In this document: in pieces, positions 33,477 through 41,250 of the stretch
How the letters are laid out: each line of letters opens with the position of its first letter
Numbering within the stretch: the stretch's first letter is position 1
Source of the DNA: Nonomuraea muscovyensis
Lineage (GTDB): Bacteria > Actinomycetota > Actinomycetes > Streptosporangiales > Streptosporangiaceae
Assembly: GCF_014207745.1 (NCBI RefSeq)
Contig: NZ_JACHJB010000001.1
Location: forward strand, 2,418,001-2,482,000
DNA length: 64,000 bases
Reading direction: 5' to 3'
Notes under the pieces: generated by a model
The model's database searches: none
Told to the model about the DNA's origin: nothing
Seen by the model: the letters and a program-made list of their open reading frames with translations, nothing else
Position numbers and translations under genes: made by a program

Positions 33477-33662
33477 GTGCTCGACTACTCCTACATGGAT
33501 ATCTACATTCCGCGCGACCTGTCCCGTGAAGCCGCACGTCAACTGCTGACCGAGCACGCGGAGTACGGCCAGTGGGAGCTCTCGCGGGTGCGGCTCCATC
33601 CGGACGGGAGCCGTCAGGTGCGGCTGCGTCGCAAGATCATCCGCGTGCGCAGCACCCTCTGA
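33477..33662 (+). CDS. DUF5703 family protein
   Basis: The 61-aa product starts at GTG 33477 after GGAGA. The sequence YMDIYIPRDLSREAARQLL and AEYGQWELSRVRLHPDGSR, ending in an Arg-rich strand, is the DUF5703 signature of actinobacteria. It is small, basic and cytoplasmic, with unknown function. It is monocistronic, divergent from topA and convergent with the chaplin gene, with a strong hairpin 98 bases after its stop. Confidence 0.88.
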   Translation: MLDYSYMDIYIPRDLSREAARQLLTEHAEYGQWELSRVRLHPDGSRQVRLRRKIIRVRSTL

Positions 33663-33759
33663 GAGTTCGGAGCACTCCGTCGAGAGTACGTGCTCCGCGG
33701 TGTGGGCATGGCTTTGCCCGCCTCGGGCCGCGCCCCCGAGACGGGCAAAGCGTCTGGCT

Positions 33760-33794
33760 CGTCCGCCTCTCACCGGGCGGGTGAGAGGCGGACG
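33760..33794. terminator. Bidirectional terminator between DUF5703 and chaplin genes
   Basis: Perfect 15-bp arms (CGTCCGCCTCTCACC and its complement) around a 5-base loop, extended outwards by imperfect AGCGT/ACGCT pairing. The flanking genes are convergent. Confidence 0.75.
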
Positions 33795-33889
33795 AAGCGT
33801 GCGCGGGCGGTCTGGCGGACCGCCCGGCGACTGTCTGTCCGCGTCCTGTCCGGGTCCTGTCCCCGGCCTGTCCGCGGCCTGCTTGCGGT

Positions 33890-35785
33890 CTACTTGCGGC
33901 CGAGGCGGAACCTGCGGGTGGCGGCGAACAGCACCGCCGACCCGGCGCACATCGCGCCGAGCACGAGGGCGAACAGGGCGCCGGTGTTCATCCCGGTGAC
34001 TCCGGCGGGGCGGGCGGCGCTCATCAGGCCGACGTCGCCGACCGGCAGGCTCCGGGTGGCCGACGTCACGGCGCCGCCCACCGGGGTCTTGGCGACCAGC
34101 GAGGTCGCCGGCTCGGCCGCGGCGAGCGGGCCGCCGGCGGTGGCCGTGGCGCCGGCCGCACGGGCCTTCTTGCCGGGCTTGACCGACTTGACCGGCGTGG
34201 CGGGCTGGCCGGGGAGCCCGGGCAGGGCCGGCAGGACGGGCAGCCCGAGCGTGTCGGAGACGCCGCCGACCACGGGCAGGCTCGCGCCGCCCACGGCGGG
34301 CAGCGTCCCGGCGGTCTGGTGCTTGACGGCCTTGTGGCCCGGGTGCTCGTAGCCGGGGTGCCCGCCGTCGACCGGCTTGCCGACCCGGGCCCCGCCGAGG
34401 CATCCGGCGGCGGCGTCGCCGAGGACGGCCACCGCGTTGCCGCACACGTTGATCGGGGCGGTGATCGGCGCGACGACCTGGTTGCCGCCCAGGATCGAGC
34501 CGTGGCCCGAGGTGGTGTTGCCGCCCGCGCCGCCCTTGCCGGTGTTCTTGACGGTGGCGCCGCCCTCGCAGCGGGCCTTGGCCAGCCCGACGGCGGCCAC
34601 GGCGTTGCCGCAGGCGTTGATGGGGGCGGTGATCGGGGCCACGATCTGGTTGCCGCCCAGGATGGAGTGGCGGCCCGAGGTGGTGTTGCCGCCCGCGCCG
34701 CGGCCGGAGTTGTGCACCGACGCCCCGCCCTTGCACCCGGCGAACGCCTTGCCGAGGACGGCCACCGCGTTGCCGCACACGTTGATCGGGGCGGTGATCG
34801 GCGCGACGACCTGGTTGCCGCCCAGGATCGAGCCGCGGCCCGAGGTGGTGTTGCCGCCCGCGCCGCGGCCGGAGTTGTGCACCGACGCCCCGCCCTTGCA
34901 CCCGGCGACCGCGTTGCCGACGGCGTTTCCGCACGCGGTGATGGGCAGGCTGATCGGGGCGATCACCTGGTTGCCGCTGCCGACGCCGAAGCGGCCGTCG
35001 GTGTCGTTGCCCTTGGAGCCGTGGCCGGGGCGGCCGGGGTGGTAGCCGTGGCCGCCCTTGCCGGAGGTGTGGACCGTGGCCCCGCCCTTGCAGCCCGAGA
35101 AGGCCCGGCCGAGCACCGCGACGGAGTTGCCGCAGACGTTGATCGGCGCGCTGATGGGGGCCACGACCTGGTTGCCGCCCAGGATGGAGTGGCGGCCCGA
35201 GGTGGTGTTGCCGCCGGCCCCGCGGCCGGAGTTCTTCACCGACGCCCCGCCCTTGCAGCCCGCGGCGGCGCCGCCGATGACCGCGACCGCGTTGCCGCAG
35301 GCGTTGACCGGAGCGGTGATCGGCGCGACCACCTGGTTGCCGCCGAGGATGCTGTGGTCGCCGGAGGTCCGGTTGCCGCCCGCGCCGCCCTTGCCGGTGT
35401 TCTTGACGGTGGCGCCGCCCTTGCAGCCCGCGGTGGCGCCGCCGAACACCGACACCGCGTTGCCGCAGGCGTTGACCGGGGCGCTGATCGGCGCGTTGAC
35501 CTGGTTGCCGCCGAGGATGCTGGAGTCGCCGGACGTCCTGTTGGGGATGCCGCCCCCGCGCTGGTCGTCGACCGACGCGCCACCGCGAGAGGAGGCGCGG
35601 GACTCGCCGACCACGCCGACGGAGTTGCCGCTGATGTCGATGGGCAGCGAGATCGGCACGTCGACCTGGTTGCCGCCGCCGATGGAGTGGTCGCCGGAGG
35701 TGTCGGCCACGGCGGTGCCGCCGAACGACATGACGGCAACGGCGAGCAGAGCCGCGGGAGTGGAAACCTTCGCCCACGTACGCAT
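33890..35785 (-). CDS. Long chaplin-family surface protein with eight chaplin domains
   Basis: The 631-aa product has a signal peptide (residues 1 to about 28, ending GGTAVA) and eight repeats of the type SILGGNQVVAPITAPINVCG, then NAVAVLG, then GCKGG. Seven carry the Cys pair of chaplins; the first (VDVPISLPIDISGNSVGVVG) has none. Chaplins form amyloid rodlets that make aerial hyphae and spores hydrophobic. A Pro/Ala-rich spacer leads to a C-terminal transmembrane segment (GALFALVLGAMCAGSAVLFA) and a basic tail, but no LAxTG/LPxTG sortase motif is visible before it. AGGAG precedes ATG 35785. Confidence 0.9.
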   Translation of the reverse strand: MRTWAKVSTPAALLAVAVMSFGGTAVADTSGDHSIGGGNQVDVPISLPIDISGNSVGVVGESRASSRGGASVDDQRGGGIPNRTSGDSSILGGNQVNAPISAPVNACGNAVSVFGGATAGCKGGATVKNTGKGGAGGNRTSGDHSILGGNQVVAPITAPVNACGNAVAVIGGAAAGCKGGASVKNSGRGAGGNTTSGRHSILGGNQVVAPISAPINVCGNSVAVLGRAFSGCKGGATVHTSGKGGHGYHPGRPGHGSKGNDTDGRFGVGSGNQVIAPISLPITACGNAVGNAVAGCKGGASVHNSGRGAGGNTTSGRGSILGGNQVVAPITAPINVCGNAVAVLGKAFAGCKGGASVHNSGRGAGGNTTSGRHSILGGNQIVAPITAPINACGNAVAAVGLAKARCEGGATVKNTGKGGAGGNTTSGHGSILGGNQVVAPITAPINVCGNAVAVLGDAAAGCLGGARVGKPVDGGHPGYEHPGHKAVKHQTAGTLPAVGGASLPVVGGVSDTLGLPVLPALPGLPGQPATPVKSVKPGKKARAAGATATAGGPLAAAEPATSLVAKTPVGGAVTSATRSLPVGDVGLMSAARPAGVTGMNTGALFALVLGAMCAGSAVLFAATRRFRLGRK

Positions 35786-35982
35786 GATGAATGCTCCTAT
35801 GAGGATCTAGGGGGGATTACCTGACGGTTCGCGGGCAGCCGAGGCCGTACGAGGTCGGAAGCGCCACGTACAGCGCGACCTCGGGTTCGCGAACCAGTGA
35901 TGACTGACGTGTCACCCGCGGGCGGAGGGGATCATGGCCGCGCTCCGCCACCCGGCACGTAAGGCCGGTATCCGGTCGGGGA

Positions 35983-36627
35983 TCAGTCAGGTGAGAACGA
36001 AGGGTCGTCCGCCGCTGTGCGGACGACGGGGGGAAGCACGCACGCCAGGTGGGCGCGCCGGGCTTCGATCCGCGGGTCGTAGACGGACCTCGCGATGTCC
36101 CCCGCGCACGGCCCGGAGGGGCCGCTGCCACCGCCGTTGGGCACCAGACCGCCGGTGTCCAGCATCGAGCTCGCGGTGGAGGGTGTGGGCAGGCCGGGGT
36201 CGGACTGGCTGGTGAGCCCGTCGACCGTCAGTCCTGCCATCGCCTCGGCGTTGTCCGGCGCCGAGACCGTGCCGTCAGCCGTGGGGAAACCACCCTCGAA
36301 GGGCCCGGTGACGGTCTGGGGTGCGCCTGCTCCGGTCACCGCGGTGGAGTCCGCGGCCGTGGGAGCGGCGGGAGCGGGGACGGTCGCGACGGCGGCCGCA
36401 GAGGCCGGAGCCGCGAAGGACGCCCCGAACAGGACGGCGAGCAGCCAGCCGGCGACCACCAGGCCGCCGACCAACGCCGCTCGTACGATGACCCGACGGG
36501 CACCGGCCGCGAACCGCGCCATCCGGCAGGCCCGCTCGGTGATCGTGTCCGTCGTCGGGACGGGCGCGGGCACACGGCGCGCGACCGGGGCTGTCGCCCT
36601 CGGCCTCCGCACCGGCATGCGTGCCAC
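35983..36627 (-). CDS. Exported or membrane-anchored protein, unknown function
   Basis: The 214-aa product starts at GTG 36627 (GGGAGGG four bases upstream; ATG 36618 also possible). After a basic N-terminus one hydrophobic segment (RAALVGGLVVAGWLLAVLFG, about 48-67) ends in an Ala-rich cleavage-like site. The rest is Ala/Pro/Thr/Gly-rich and extracellular. A Cys pair (GPCAGDIARSVYDP ... LACVLPP) lies near the C-terminus. It adjoins the chaplin gene and may be another developmental envelope protein, on context only. Confidence 0.7.
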   Translation of the reverse strand: MARMPVRRPRATAPVARRVPAPVPTTDTITERACRMARFAAGARRVIVRAALVGGLVVAGWLLAVLFGASFAAPASAAAVATVPAPAAPTAADSTAVTGAGAPQTVTGPFEGGFPTADGTVSAPDNAEAMAGLTVDGLTSQSDPGLPTPSTASSMLDTGGLVPNGGGSGPSGPCAGDIARSVYDPRIEARRAHLACVLPPVVRTAADDPSFSPD

Positions 36628-36968
36628 GTGACCCTCCCCTGCTCCAGAACCGACCTCACGATGTGAGGCCGGTCCATGGACTCACCCCTCAACGGTCCGT
36701 AACCGTAGCAGTACTCAAGGTGGTCGCAAGAGCTTTTCAGCCGAGAGCCAGGAATCGGTCAAGCACCGGCCGCCCGAACCGGCGCGAAACGCCCACCACC
36801 CCTCGCGGGCCCCCGCGACACGCCACAGAACCCTCCCGGCCGCCCCTCCCCGGACCGCCCCGCGACGCCTCCCCGGTCGGCCGCCGAATTCTTGGTATGA
36901 CGCACCCCCCAGAGTTTGCTAACCTAACTGAGCCGACGCGGGATGACGGTCCCACGTGCAGGCACCAA
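36628..36968. other. 341-bp gap upstream of tRNA-Leu
   Basis: No gene. It holds the divergent control regions of the exported-protein gene and tRNA-Leu. TAACCT near 36920 is a possible -10, but no clear -35 pairs with it. Confidence 0.4.
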
Positions 36969-37054
36969 GTCCGGGTGGCGGAATAGGCAGACGCGCTAGC
37001 TTGAGGTGCTAGTGCCCTTTGCGGGGCATGGGGGTTCAAGTCCCCCCTCGGACA
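36969..37054 (+). tRNA. tRNA-Leu (anticodon GAG)
   Basis: 86 nt including a long class II variable arm. The acceptor GTCCGGG pairs with CTCGGAC (one G-T pair). The anticodon arm is CTAGC-TTGAGGT-GCTAG with anticodon GAG, and the T-arm is GGGGG-TTCAAGT-CCCCC. The 3' CCA is not encoded. Confidence 0.95.
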
Positions 37055-37059
37055 CATAC

Positions 37060-37250
37060 CAACAGCCTATGGAGTCCTGGTCGCTGGAACTGGCGATCAG
37101 GACTTTGTGCTTTCCGGGGTCGTAGACCAGTCGAAGACCAAGTCTCGCCGTTGATCTTGGCCTTGCGGGTGGGGTCGGCGAAGGACAGGACGTTCACCAT
37201 CCCGCCCAGGCTCTCCATCACCGCCGCCAGGTCTTCACGACGCAGACTGA
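37060..37250 (-). pseudogene. Serine recombinase C-terminal remnant beside tRNA-Leu
   Basis: Read on the minus strand: LRREDLAAVMESLGGMVNVL, then SFADPTRKAKINGE, then after a one-base frame change LGLRLVYDPGKHKVLIASS. This is the tail of large serine recombinases or actinomycete recombinase-family proteins. The catalytic N-terminus is missing. It begins 6 bases after tRNA-Leu, suggesting that an element was once integrated at or near this tRNA and then lost. Confidence 0.68.
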
Positions 37251-37438
37251 CCGGACGTACGGCAGGGGAGCCCGGTTGAGCTGATTCTGAGCGGCGACCT
37301 TCCCCAGGAGGTACGGCGCCAGAGGCGTCCGACAGTTGCGAGCGGAGAGTGTGCCGCTTCCCCTCTCTACGATCATCTCCCGGCCAGGCAGGCAGAACAA
37401 GACTGGTTCTGTGGTCTGTACGCTGTCAGGCTGTAACC

Positions 37439-38125
37439 GTGAACGCTACAGACAGTGAGGTCTGGGATCCCTTCGGCACCTTGCGCAGCGCTCTTTGGAT
37501 CGGAGGTGGCCAATGGGCCGGCAAATCCACCGTCGCCAGGCTGCTGGCCACCAGATACGGGCTGACCGCGTACCACTACGACTATCACGACGCGCGTGCA
37601 CACAATGACCGTCGGATCGCACGCCGAGCGCGACGTGGCGAGCCCACCGCAGACCCCGACCCGGACAGCGTCTGGGTGAACACCAGCCCTCAAGAGATGG
37701 CCGACGAGACCCTGGCCGGCTTCTCCACGCGGTTCGAGTGGGCTTTGGACGACCTGCGCGGCCTGGTATCGGGGCGACCCATCATCGCCGAAGGTTGGGG
37801 ACTGCGTCCCGAACTGGTGGCCCCCATCATCGACTCACCCCGTCGAATGATCGTGATGGTGCCGAGCGAGGAATTCCGTGAGCGTCAGCTCCGCGAACTG
37901 CCCCGTGCCGCCGCCGTCAATCCCGCGGTCAGCGACCCTGATCGAGCGCAGCGCAACCGACTCGCCCGAGACCGCCTCGTCGCCGACGAGGCCGCCCGCT
38001 CCGCTCGTCGCCTGGGCATACGAGTCCTTGAGGTTGATGGGCTCCACGATGCGGAGGCCGTGGCGGACATCGTGGTCGACCACTTCAGCTCCTATCTGCC
38101 GCTGTCGAACGTCTACCGGCCTTGA
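37439..38125 (+). CDS. P-loop kinase-like ATP/GTP-binding protein
   Basis: The likely start is GTG 37439 (VNATDSEVWDPFG), giving 228 aa. Walker A is GGGQWAGKST near residue 26. The chain continues with YHYDYHDARAHNDRR and an acidic IIAEGWGLRPELV. The later RQLRELPRAAAVNP...DRAQRNRLARDRLVADE has the Arg-rich lid of nucleoside/nucleotide or aminoglycoside-type kinases (AAA_18-like). It probably phosphorylates a small molecule that cannot be named. It is monocistronic, downstream of the recombinase remnant. Confidence 0.78.
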   Translation: MNATDSEVWDPFGTLRSALWIGGGQWAGKSTVARLLATRYGLTAYHYDYHDARAHNDRRIARRARRGEPTADPDPDSVWVNTSPQEMADETLAGFSTRFEWALDDLRGLVSGRPIIAEGWGLRPELVAPIIDSPRRMIVMVPSEEFRERQLRELPRAAAVNPAVSDPDRAQRNRLARDRLVADEAARSARRLGIRVLEVDGLHDAEAVADIVVDHFSSYLPLSNVYRP

Positions 38126-38422
38126 CCACGCGGCTGATCGTCGCACTCGTCCTGAGCTCCATACGGACGCCATCGATGACCCGTCTCAGAGTTGCAGTTC
38201 GCATCCGCGGGTTCTACGTTCACGTCCCGAGTGTTTCCTCTGGCGGCTCGCCGTCCAGCTACCTGCAATGATCATGGATCTCAAGACGGCGAGGCATAGT
38301 CCTGCCGCAGGTGGAAGGCCAAGTCTCAGCCGGAACAGTCACGAGCTGCCTCATCCGCCTTCTTCTCCAGCCAAGCCACACACGTTTCTCCAGGCCAGGC
38401 CCGCGAGCGCTTCCCTCCCGGG
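38126..38422. other. 297-bp gap
   Basis: No gene recognised on either strand. It lies between the convergent kinase gene and the frameshifted decarboxylase-like gene, and no strong terminator was seen. Confidence 0.3.
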
Positions 38423-39207
38423 TTAGCCCCGGGCGGTGCCGAGTTCGGTGAGCAGGGCATCGAGCACGTGCATGGCGCGCCATGCCTTGGTCATGCCGAA
38501 CTGCGTGGAGAACCGTACGACGGCACGGGCCTCCTCCGGTGTGGCGCCGGCGCCGAGGGCGCGCATCAGATGGGCGCGGAAGCTCTCCTGAAGGGTCTGG
38601 AAGAGCACGTCGACGGTCATCGTGATGAACGTGCGCTCACGAACCGACAGCAGTCGCATGTCGGCGCGCATCCGCGACTGCAGGTCCATGTAGATGCCGA
38701 ACGGTGCGTCGAGGGCGGCCACGGCCTGCCGCATCGGCTCGGGGATCGGGCTGCCCGTGCCGTTGGCGTTCACCTCATGGCCCTGGCCGGTGGGGGCAGG
38801 CAGGGCGTGCTCTCGTTCCAGGTCGGTCAGGCGGGCGAGCGCCGCCAGGGCGGCGGGGTAGCCGCTGTCGTAGGCGATGAAGCGGAGCACTTCGCGTAGG
38901 TCGTCGGCCGACAAGCCGCAGTCTCCCGCCATCGTCACGTGCTGCTGGAAGGGCAGGCCGAGGGTCTGCTGGCAGACGTCGGCCGTGAGGCACAGCAGGA
39001 CCTTCTCGCGCGTGGTCAGTTCCGGGCTAGCTGGACGGCTGCGGCCATGGCGGCAGCGGTGGCCACGTCGGTGGGCAACCCGGCCAGGATGAGCGGGGCG
39101 AATCCGGCGGAGTGTGTGGCGATCGAGTATGCGGGCATGGCCCGGCTCAGGCGTTCACGGCGATCGAGGAGAAGGTTCGGGCCAACACCCCGAAGCTGGT
39201 GCAGCAT
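38423..39207 (-). pseudogene. Carboxymuconolactone decarboxylase-like gene, frameshifted
   Basis: The upstream part in one frame reads RLSRAMPAYSIATHSAGFAP and LPTDVATAAAMAAAVQLARN before a TGA. The frame that continues encodes ELTTREKVLLCLTADVCQQT and LPFQQHVTMAGDCGLSADDL, then the second helix bundle (MRLLSVRERTFITMTVDVLF, LMRALGAGATPEEARAVVRF). The two halves fit end to end at about 39025, so one base has been lost or gained. The second half alone has an internal ATG (38938) and could yield 171 aa. CMD/AhpD-like proteins use a CxxC pair; here Cys residues are sparse. Confidence 0.7.
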
Positions 39208-39325
39208 CAGGCAGGAGGGTTGTCTGCCCCGGTGGGCGGCCGCTGATATGGCATCGGCCGTGATTCATTCCGCCGCATTTACCGTCGCTTTTGAGAGCTG
39301 GCCAGGGTCATTGGTCCTGATAGAA

Positions 39326-39343
39326 AAGGGCTTTCGTCCCTAG
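39326..39343. promoter_or_regulatory. DosR-box-like sequence
   Basis: AAGGGCTTTCGTCCCTAG shares CTTTCGTCC with the site upstream of the HPF gene (45640). It lies 118 bases upstream of the frameshifted decarboxylase-like gene and 70 bases before the TPP riboswitch. Confidence 0.4.
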
Positions 39344-39412
39344 CGGTACGATCCCGGGCGGCGGGAGCGTGGAATTAGGCCTGTGGGACGAGCGAGGGAG
39401 CCTGGCCGGAGA

Positions 39413-39514
39413 GCCTCTACGGGGGAACGACGGAAGGGCTGAGAGGCCGGAAAGCCGAAAGGCAGACCGACGACCCCTAGCCACCTGATCCGGACAATGC
39501 CGGCGAAGGGAGAG
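39413..39514 (+). ncRNA. TPP (thi-box) riboswitch, apparently orphan
   Basis: Conserved TPP features are in order: GGGG at 39421, GCTGAGA ending 39444, CCCC closing P2 near 39477, then ACCTGATCCGGACAATGCCGG (39483-39503) and AAGGGA (39506-39511). The CCGG/CCGG P4-P5 stem is intact. TPP binding normally represses thiamine genes. Here no thiC, thiE or transporter gene follows on the plus strand; the next plus-strand gene begins over 1 kb later. Confidence 0.85.
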
Positions 39515-39647
39515 CGCCTCACAGGTCTTTGTCGCGCGTTACGGCCCGGATGTCATCAGGTACGGCAAAGCGGCAGCCAGATCCGCCTCGGTGGGCCCTA
39601 CAGCGTTTCCAGCAGGACGGCGAACCTGGAACGCCGATACACGTCGC

Positions 39648-40077
39648 TCAGCCGGAGGACTGCGGCTCGCCGATCTCACGGGCGACGGGCTTGAGCAGGT
39701 CGCCGGTGACCTGGTGAACGTGCAGGAGCAGGTCATCCACGGTCACCATGCCGACCACGGCTTCCTCATCAAGCACGGGCAGCCGGCGGAAGGAGTGCCG
39801 GCGAAACACCTCGACGGCCACATAGAGATCGTCGCCTGCCCGTACCGTCACCGGATCAGGGGTCATCACCTGACGGACCGGGAGATCGCCACTCACTCCT
39901 CGCGCAAAGGGCGCGAAGGGCGAGATCGCGATCGGTCACGATACCGACGAGGCGCTGCGCGTCCGACAGCACCACACTGCCGACGCCGTTGTAGTCCATA
40001 TGCCGCGCGACATCACGAATGCTCGCATAGGACAACAGGACCACCACCGGCCTGGACATCACATCTCTGATCTTCAT
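39648..40077 (-). pseudogene. Two-CBS-domain protein (Hrp1-like), frameshifted
   Basis: From ATG 40077 (strong GGGAGGGTGG site) the first CBS domain reads MKIRDVMSRPVVVLLSYASI, VGSVVLSDAQRLVGIVTDRD, LALRALCAR. The second CBS domain continues in another frame from about 39896: SGDLPVRQVMTPDPVTVRAG, HSFRRLPVLDEEAVVGMVTV, DDLLLHVHQ. The halves join near 39900, where a single-base frameshift would restore a normal protein of about 145 aa, the size of Mycobacterium Hrp1 (Rv2626c). It may be a pseudogene, a sequencing error or two separate chains. Confidence 0.75.
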
Positions 40078-40310
40078 ATCCACCCTCCCTCGCACGGGGG
40101 CCGATGCTCGTATGTGGTGCAGGACAACAGACGCGGGAACTCAGCCTCAGAGCAAGGACCCAACGCGGCAGCCGGCCCAGGTCTTGTCATACCCGTTTCC
40201 TGCTCGGCGAGGATGTCGTCCTCGATGGCAAAGAAGCTGCTCACAAGTCACCGAAGTCGAGCCGATTGGCTCCCCCTCGCCGTGGAGACCTGGCCTAAGA
40301 AGGGCTGGGC

Positions 40311-40560
40311 GTGGGAGAGACCAGACGCAGGTTCGATCCGGAGTTTCGGGCGAGTGCGGTACACATCGTCCGAGAGAGGGGTCAGTCCGCCCAGGCGGCC
40401 AGAGACCTGGGTATCAACGCGGGCACACCAGCCAACTGGGTGCAGATGGACCGGCAGGCCCGCGAGCAGGAGGCCGGGTCGGTGGGGAACCGGCCGAGTC
40501 CGAGCGTGAGGAACTGGCTCGGCAGCGGTCTCGGCGGACCGGGTCACCATCAGCCTTCCG
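40311..40560 (+). pseudogene. IS3-family OrfA transposase fragment
   Basis: ATG 40311 opens MGETRRRFDPEFRASAVHIV and continues RERGQSAQAARDLGIN, GTPANWVQMDRQ, the HTH of IS3-family OrfA. After about 60 residues the frame shifts: ESEREELARQ, expected next, lies in another frame. The gene then ends, with no OrfB or inverted repeats found. It is a dead insertion sequence remnant. Confidence 0.7.
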
Positions 40561-40594
40561 TATAGTCCGGCACCTTTGCGAAGGCAGGCCCGAC

Positions 40595-40867
40595 ATGACA
40601 GACGATGATCGGATCCAGGAGATCACGATCCACTACGTACACGACGACACCCACCTGCGGCGCGACTTCGACCACCGGCTCGCGTTGTTCCTGCGCGCGC
40701 AGCCGGCGCATCGCCGCTGGGACATCACCCCGCTCGTGGACGCCCTGGACCAGCTCGGCAGGCGGATTCCCAGTGTGGAGGTCACGCTGCGCCGCGATCC
40801 GGCGCGTGCAGAGCTCGCAGTGTCCTTGGACTTCGATCTGCTCAGCATCCTGCGCAGAGGGCCCTGA
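40595..40867 (+). CDS. Small protein of unknown function
   Basis: The 90-aa product starts at ATG 40595 (MTDDDRIQEITIHYVHDDTH). It is acidic and mixed alpha/beta, with RRDFDHRLALFLRAQPAHRR in the middle. The upstream AAGGCAGG can serve as ribosome site. No family was recognised. It lies between the IS3 remnant and the stress island, so co-regulation with the island is possible but not shown. Confidence 0.6.
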   Translation: MTDDDRIQEITIHYVHDDTHLRRDFDHRLALFLRAQPAHRRWDITPLVDALDQLGRRIPSVEVTLRRDPARAELAVSLDFDLLSILRRGP

Positions 40868-41250
40868 CCTGCTGCGGCGATCACGCCAGCACCGTCACTC
40901 GTGCCGGCTTGGCCGTCTGCTGACGAAGGAAAGAGCCGCTACGACAGAGCGCTGCCGATATGGCATGCGGCGGTGGCCGGCGAGCCCTCAGTAGGTGGCT
41001 CGAACTTCTGGTGTGGGCATGGTCAAGACCGTCGACGGCCCGGCAGCGCGGTGCCTCACGGGTCACCAGGAAGTGACGCATCGTTGCCTACGACATGAGA
41101 CATCTGACACCAGCGCGATGAAGGTATCGGCCGGCCCATACGCCCGGCAACCGACTGCGGACCGGGAAGGCGGGGCGTTACGCACGCTCAGATGTCCTTC
41201 GGGGATGTGGGACCTTCGCCCCTATCGGACGGCCATATCAGCCATTCAGG
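40868..41250. other. 383-bp gap upstream of the Rv2629-like gene
   Basis: No supported gene. It contains a DosR-box-like sequence at 41209-41223. The rest shows no structure I can name. Confidence 0.4.
41209..41223. promoter_or_regulatory. DosR-box-like sequence upstream of the Rv2629-like gene
   Basis: GGGACCTTCGCCCCT ends 27 bases before the start codon. It is a near-match to the motif recurring upstream of other dormancy-type genes in this region. Confidence 0.45.

Noticed and set aside
33468..35777. Long minus-strand frame of 769 codons overlapping the chaplin gene
   Set aside because: Out-of-frame reading of the repeated chaplin DNA; Arg/Gly-rich, no signal, explained by the real gene.
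36905..36935. Iron-box-like TTGCTAACCTAAC upstream of tRNA-Leu
   Set aside because: Only one half resembles an IdeR/DmdR site and the downstream gene is a tRNA; chance match is likely.
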